This document shows positions 25,761-26,955 of a stretch of DNA of 26,955 bases, one piece after another. This DNA is from an uncultured Holophagaceae bacterium (GTDB lineage: Bacteria > Acidobacteriota > Holophagae > Holophagales > Holophagaceae): NCBI GenBank assembly GCA_903927605.1, contig CAIYNT010000048.1:1-26955 (forward strand), read 5' to 3'. The first letter of the stretch is position 1. Each line of letters opens with the position of its first letter. Below the pieces are notes generated by a model. It was not told where the DNA came from, did no database searches, and was given only the letters and a program-made list of their open reading frames with translations. The translations under genes were made by a program, and so were the position numbers.

Positions 25761-26955
25761 ATGCGAAGACCGTTGGAGTACTGCTTTCGGCTCCTTCTTC
25801 CTGTGCTGGGAATGCTTGCCTGTGGCGGAGGCGGGGGCGGCGGTTCCGCGCCGCCCCCAGTCTCGGCCCCCACCAACCTGGTCTACGCCACAAACCCAGC
25901 CATCTACACCGAGGGAGTCGCCATCCCCGCCGACACGCCGTCCAGCGGCGGAGGGGCAGTGGCCACCTATTCGGTCCAGCCCGCCCTTCCCGCTGGACTG
26001 GGCCTGAGCGCGACCAGCGGCGTGCTCACCGGAACGCCCACGGCCGTGGCGGCTGCGGCCACCTATACGGTCACGGCCGCCAACAGCGCCGGCAGTACCA
26101 CGGCGGGCCTGTCAATCACGGTCAAGGCGCCGCCGCCCAGCATCCAGTCCTTCTCCGTGGGGCCGGACACGGCGGTGACCTACCCCAACGACACCACCAG
26201 CTCGCTCTACCTCACCAACTTCCCGGATGAACACACGACCTTCATCCCACTAGGTGGTTCCAGCGGCTACCTGGTCTTCGGGGCATCGAGGGTTTCGACC
26301 AGCACCACCGGGGGAGGGGCCGTGGTCCTCCAGACCACAGATCTGGCTACGTTCCAGTTTGCCACTGCTCTCGGCTACAACGCCCAAATCATGGCCCCGC
26401 CCATGTCGTTCACCCAGTGTGATGCCACCTATGCCACCGAGTTCGACGAGAACTATTCGGCTCCAGGCACAGTGGTGCAGGATCCGACGCTGCCCGGGGG
26501 CAACCTGATCATGATCTACGAAGCGGAAAACCACTGCCCGGGCGGCATTAACCAGCAGCCCTACTACGGCACCGTGGGTCTCGCGCGGTCCGCGGACAAC
26601 GGCAGGACCTGGCCAGCCTCCGTGAACAGCCCCCTGGGCGGAACGGGCCGGTACGCCATCCTGAAGGGGCCGAACCCCCAGCCCGCCACGCCGTCGTACC
26701 CGTCGATGGGAAACGCGATCCCCAGCGCCTTCGTGGAAACCAATGCCCAGGGTGTCAGCTACCTCTACGTGGTCTACTTCTACGCCGACGGCGGCTTCGC
26801 GCCGACCTCCGACCATCTGCAGCGTGTGGCGCGGGCGAAGCTGGGCACAGACCCTCTGGTCTTCCAGAAGTGGTACAACGGCGCGTTCAGCCAGTCCGGT
26901 ATCGGCGGGCTGGATAGCGGCGTCCTACCCGCGCCGGGCTGCACCGGAGGCATCC
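25761..26955 (+). CDS. Lipoprotein with Ig-like and Asp-box/sialidase-like domains, 5' part
   Basis: The frame is open from ATG 25761 to the right edge (398 residues seen), so the gene is incomplete. Residues 1-20 are a lipoprotein signal sequence with a probable lipidated Cys21 (MLAC then a poly-Gly spacer), though Met at -3 is less usual. Residues 38-120 form an Ig-like He_PIG-type domain (PALPAGLGLSATSGVLTGTP, then TYTVTAANSAGS). The rest resembles a beta-propeller of the sialidase/glycosidase type, with a perfect Asp-box SADNGRTW (SxDxGxTW) and the strand NLIMIYEAENHCPGG. The protein probably sits at the outer membrane surface and binds or cleaves glycans; this is inference. GGGAG lies eight bases before the start. 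Confidence 0.85.
   Translation, partial: MRRPLEYCFRLLLPVLGMLACGGGGGGGSAPPPVSAPTNLVYATNPAIYTEGVAIPADTPSSGGGAVATYSVQPALPAGLGLSATSGVLTGTPTAVAAAATYTVTAANSAGSTTAGLSITVKAPPPSIQSFSVGPDTAVTYPNDTTSSLYLTNFPDEHTTFIPLGGSSGYLVFGASRVSTSTTGGGAVVLQTTDLATFQFATALGYNAQIMAPPMSFTQCDATYATEFDENYSAPGTVVQDPTLPGGNLIMIYEAENHCPGGINQQPYYGTVGLARSADNGRTWPASVNSPLGGTGRYAILKGPNPQPATPSYPSMGNAIPSAFVETNAQGVSYLYVVYFYADGGFAPTSDHLQRVARAKLGTDPLVFQKWYNGAFSQSGIGGLDSGVLPAPGCTGGI

Overview
The window is about 27 kb of high-GC, densely coding bacterial chromosome with 21 protein genes. No rRNA, tRNA, CRISPR array, insertion sequence or phage gene was seen, and no stretch over about 190 bases lacks a gene. Signal peptides, a lipobox protein and ABC importers point to a diderm. 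A Hanks-type kinase with a long Ser/Thr-rich activation loop fused to sensor and hydrolase domains, a bacteriohemerythrin, DUF2164 and an AlkX-type glycosylase together suggest Acidobacteriota, perhaps the Holophaga/Geothrix group. That placement is inferred from gene content, not demonstrated.

Layout. Positions 1-1190 (+) hold the 3' part of an acetyl-CoA hydrolase/succinyl-CoA:acetate CoA-transferase. Positions 1296-5398 (-) hold a 993-residue membrane kinase/PEGA/SUMF1-like/hydrolase fusion followed by an LhgO-like FAD oxidase. Positions 5542-8534 (+) hold mutS overlapping a Nim-type flavin enzyme. Positions 8573-9586 (-) hold a bacteriohemerythrin fused to a HAD-like domain whose motifs are all degenerate. 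A small membrane protein follows at 9672-9983 (+). Positions 10017-19217 (-) are a ten-gene same-strand run: DUF2164, a small winged-helix protein, an M14 carboxypeptidase, a FadH-type 2,4-dienoyl-CoA reductase, AlkX glycosylase, TPMT-family methyltransferase, a VOC protein, and an SsuABC/TauABC-type importer (receptor, permease, ATPase). Then come an atypical SDR (+), a two-TM protein (-), an MFS carrier (+), a BMP-type receptor (+), an adenine deaminase (+), a secreted duplicated alpha/beta protein (+) and a lipoprotein with an Ig-like and an Asp-box domain that runs off the right end (+).

How the genes may work together. The CoA-transferase, FadH and LhgO-like enzyme fit organic-acid and fatty-acid oxidation. 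The BMP receptor beside adenine deaminase suggests purine capture and salvage. MutS, AlkX and TPMT bear on genome maintenance and detoxification.

Most worth a second look: the kinase-hydrolase fusion, the hemerythrin/pseudo-HAD fusion, the AlkX-TPMT overlapping pair, two different imperfect palindromic intergenic elements (one supplies the start codon of the AlkX gene), and two abutting 16-base palindromes in an AT-rich promoter region. No complete undescribed defence or mobile system was recognised.
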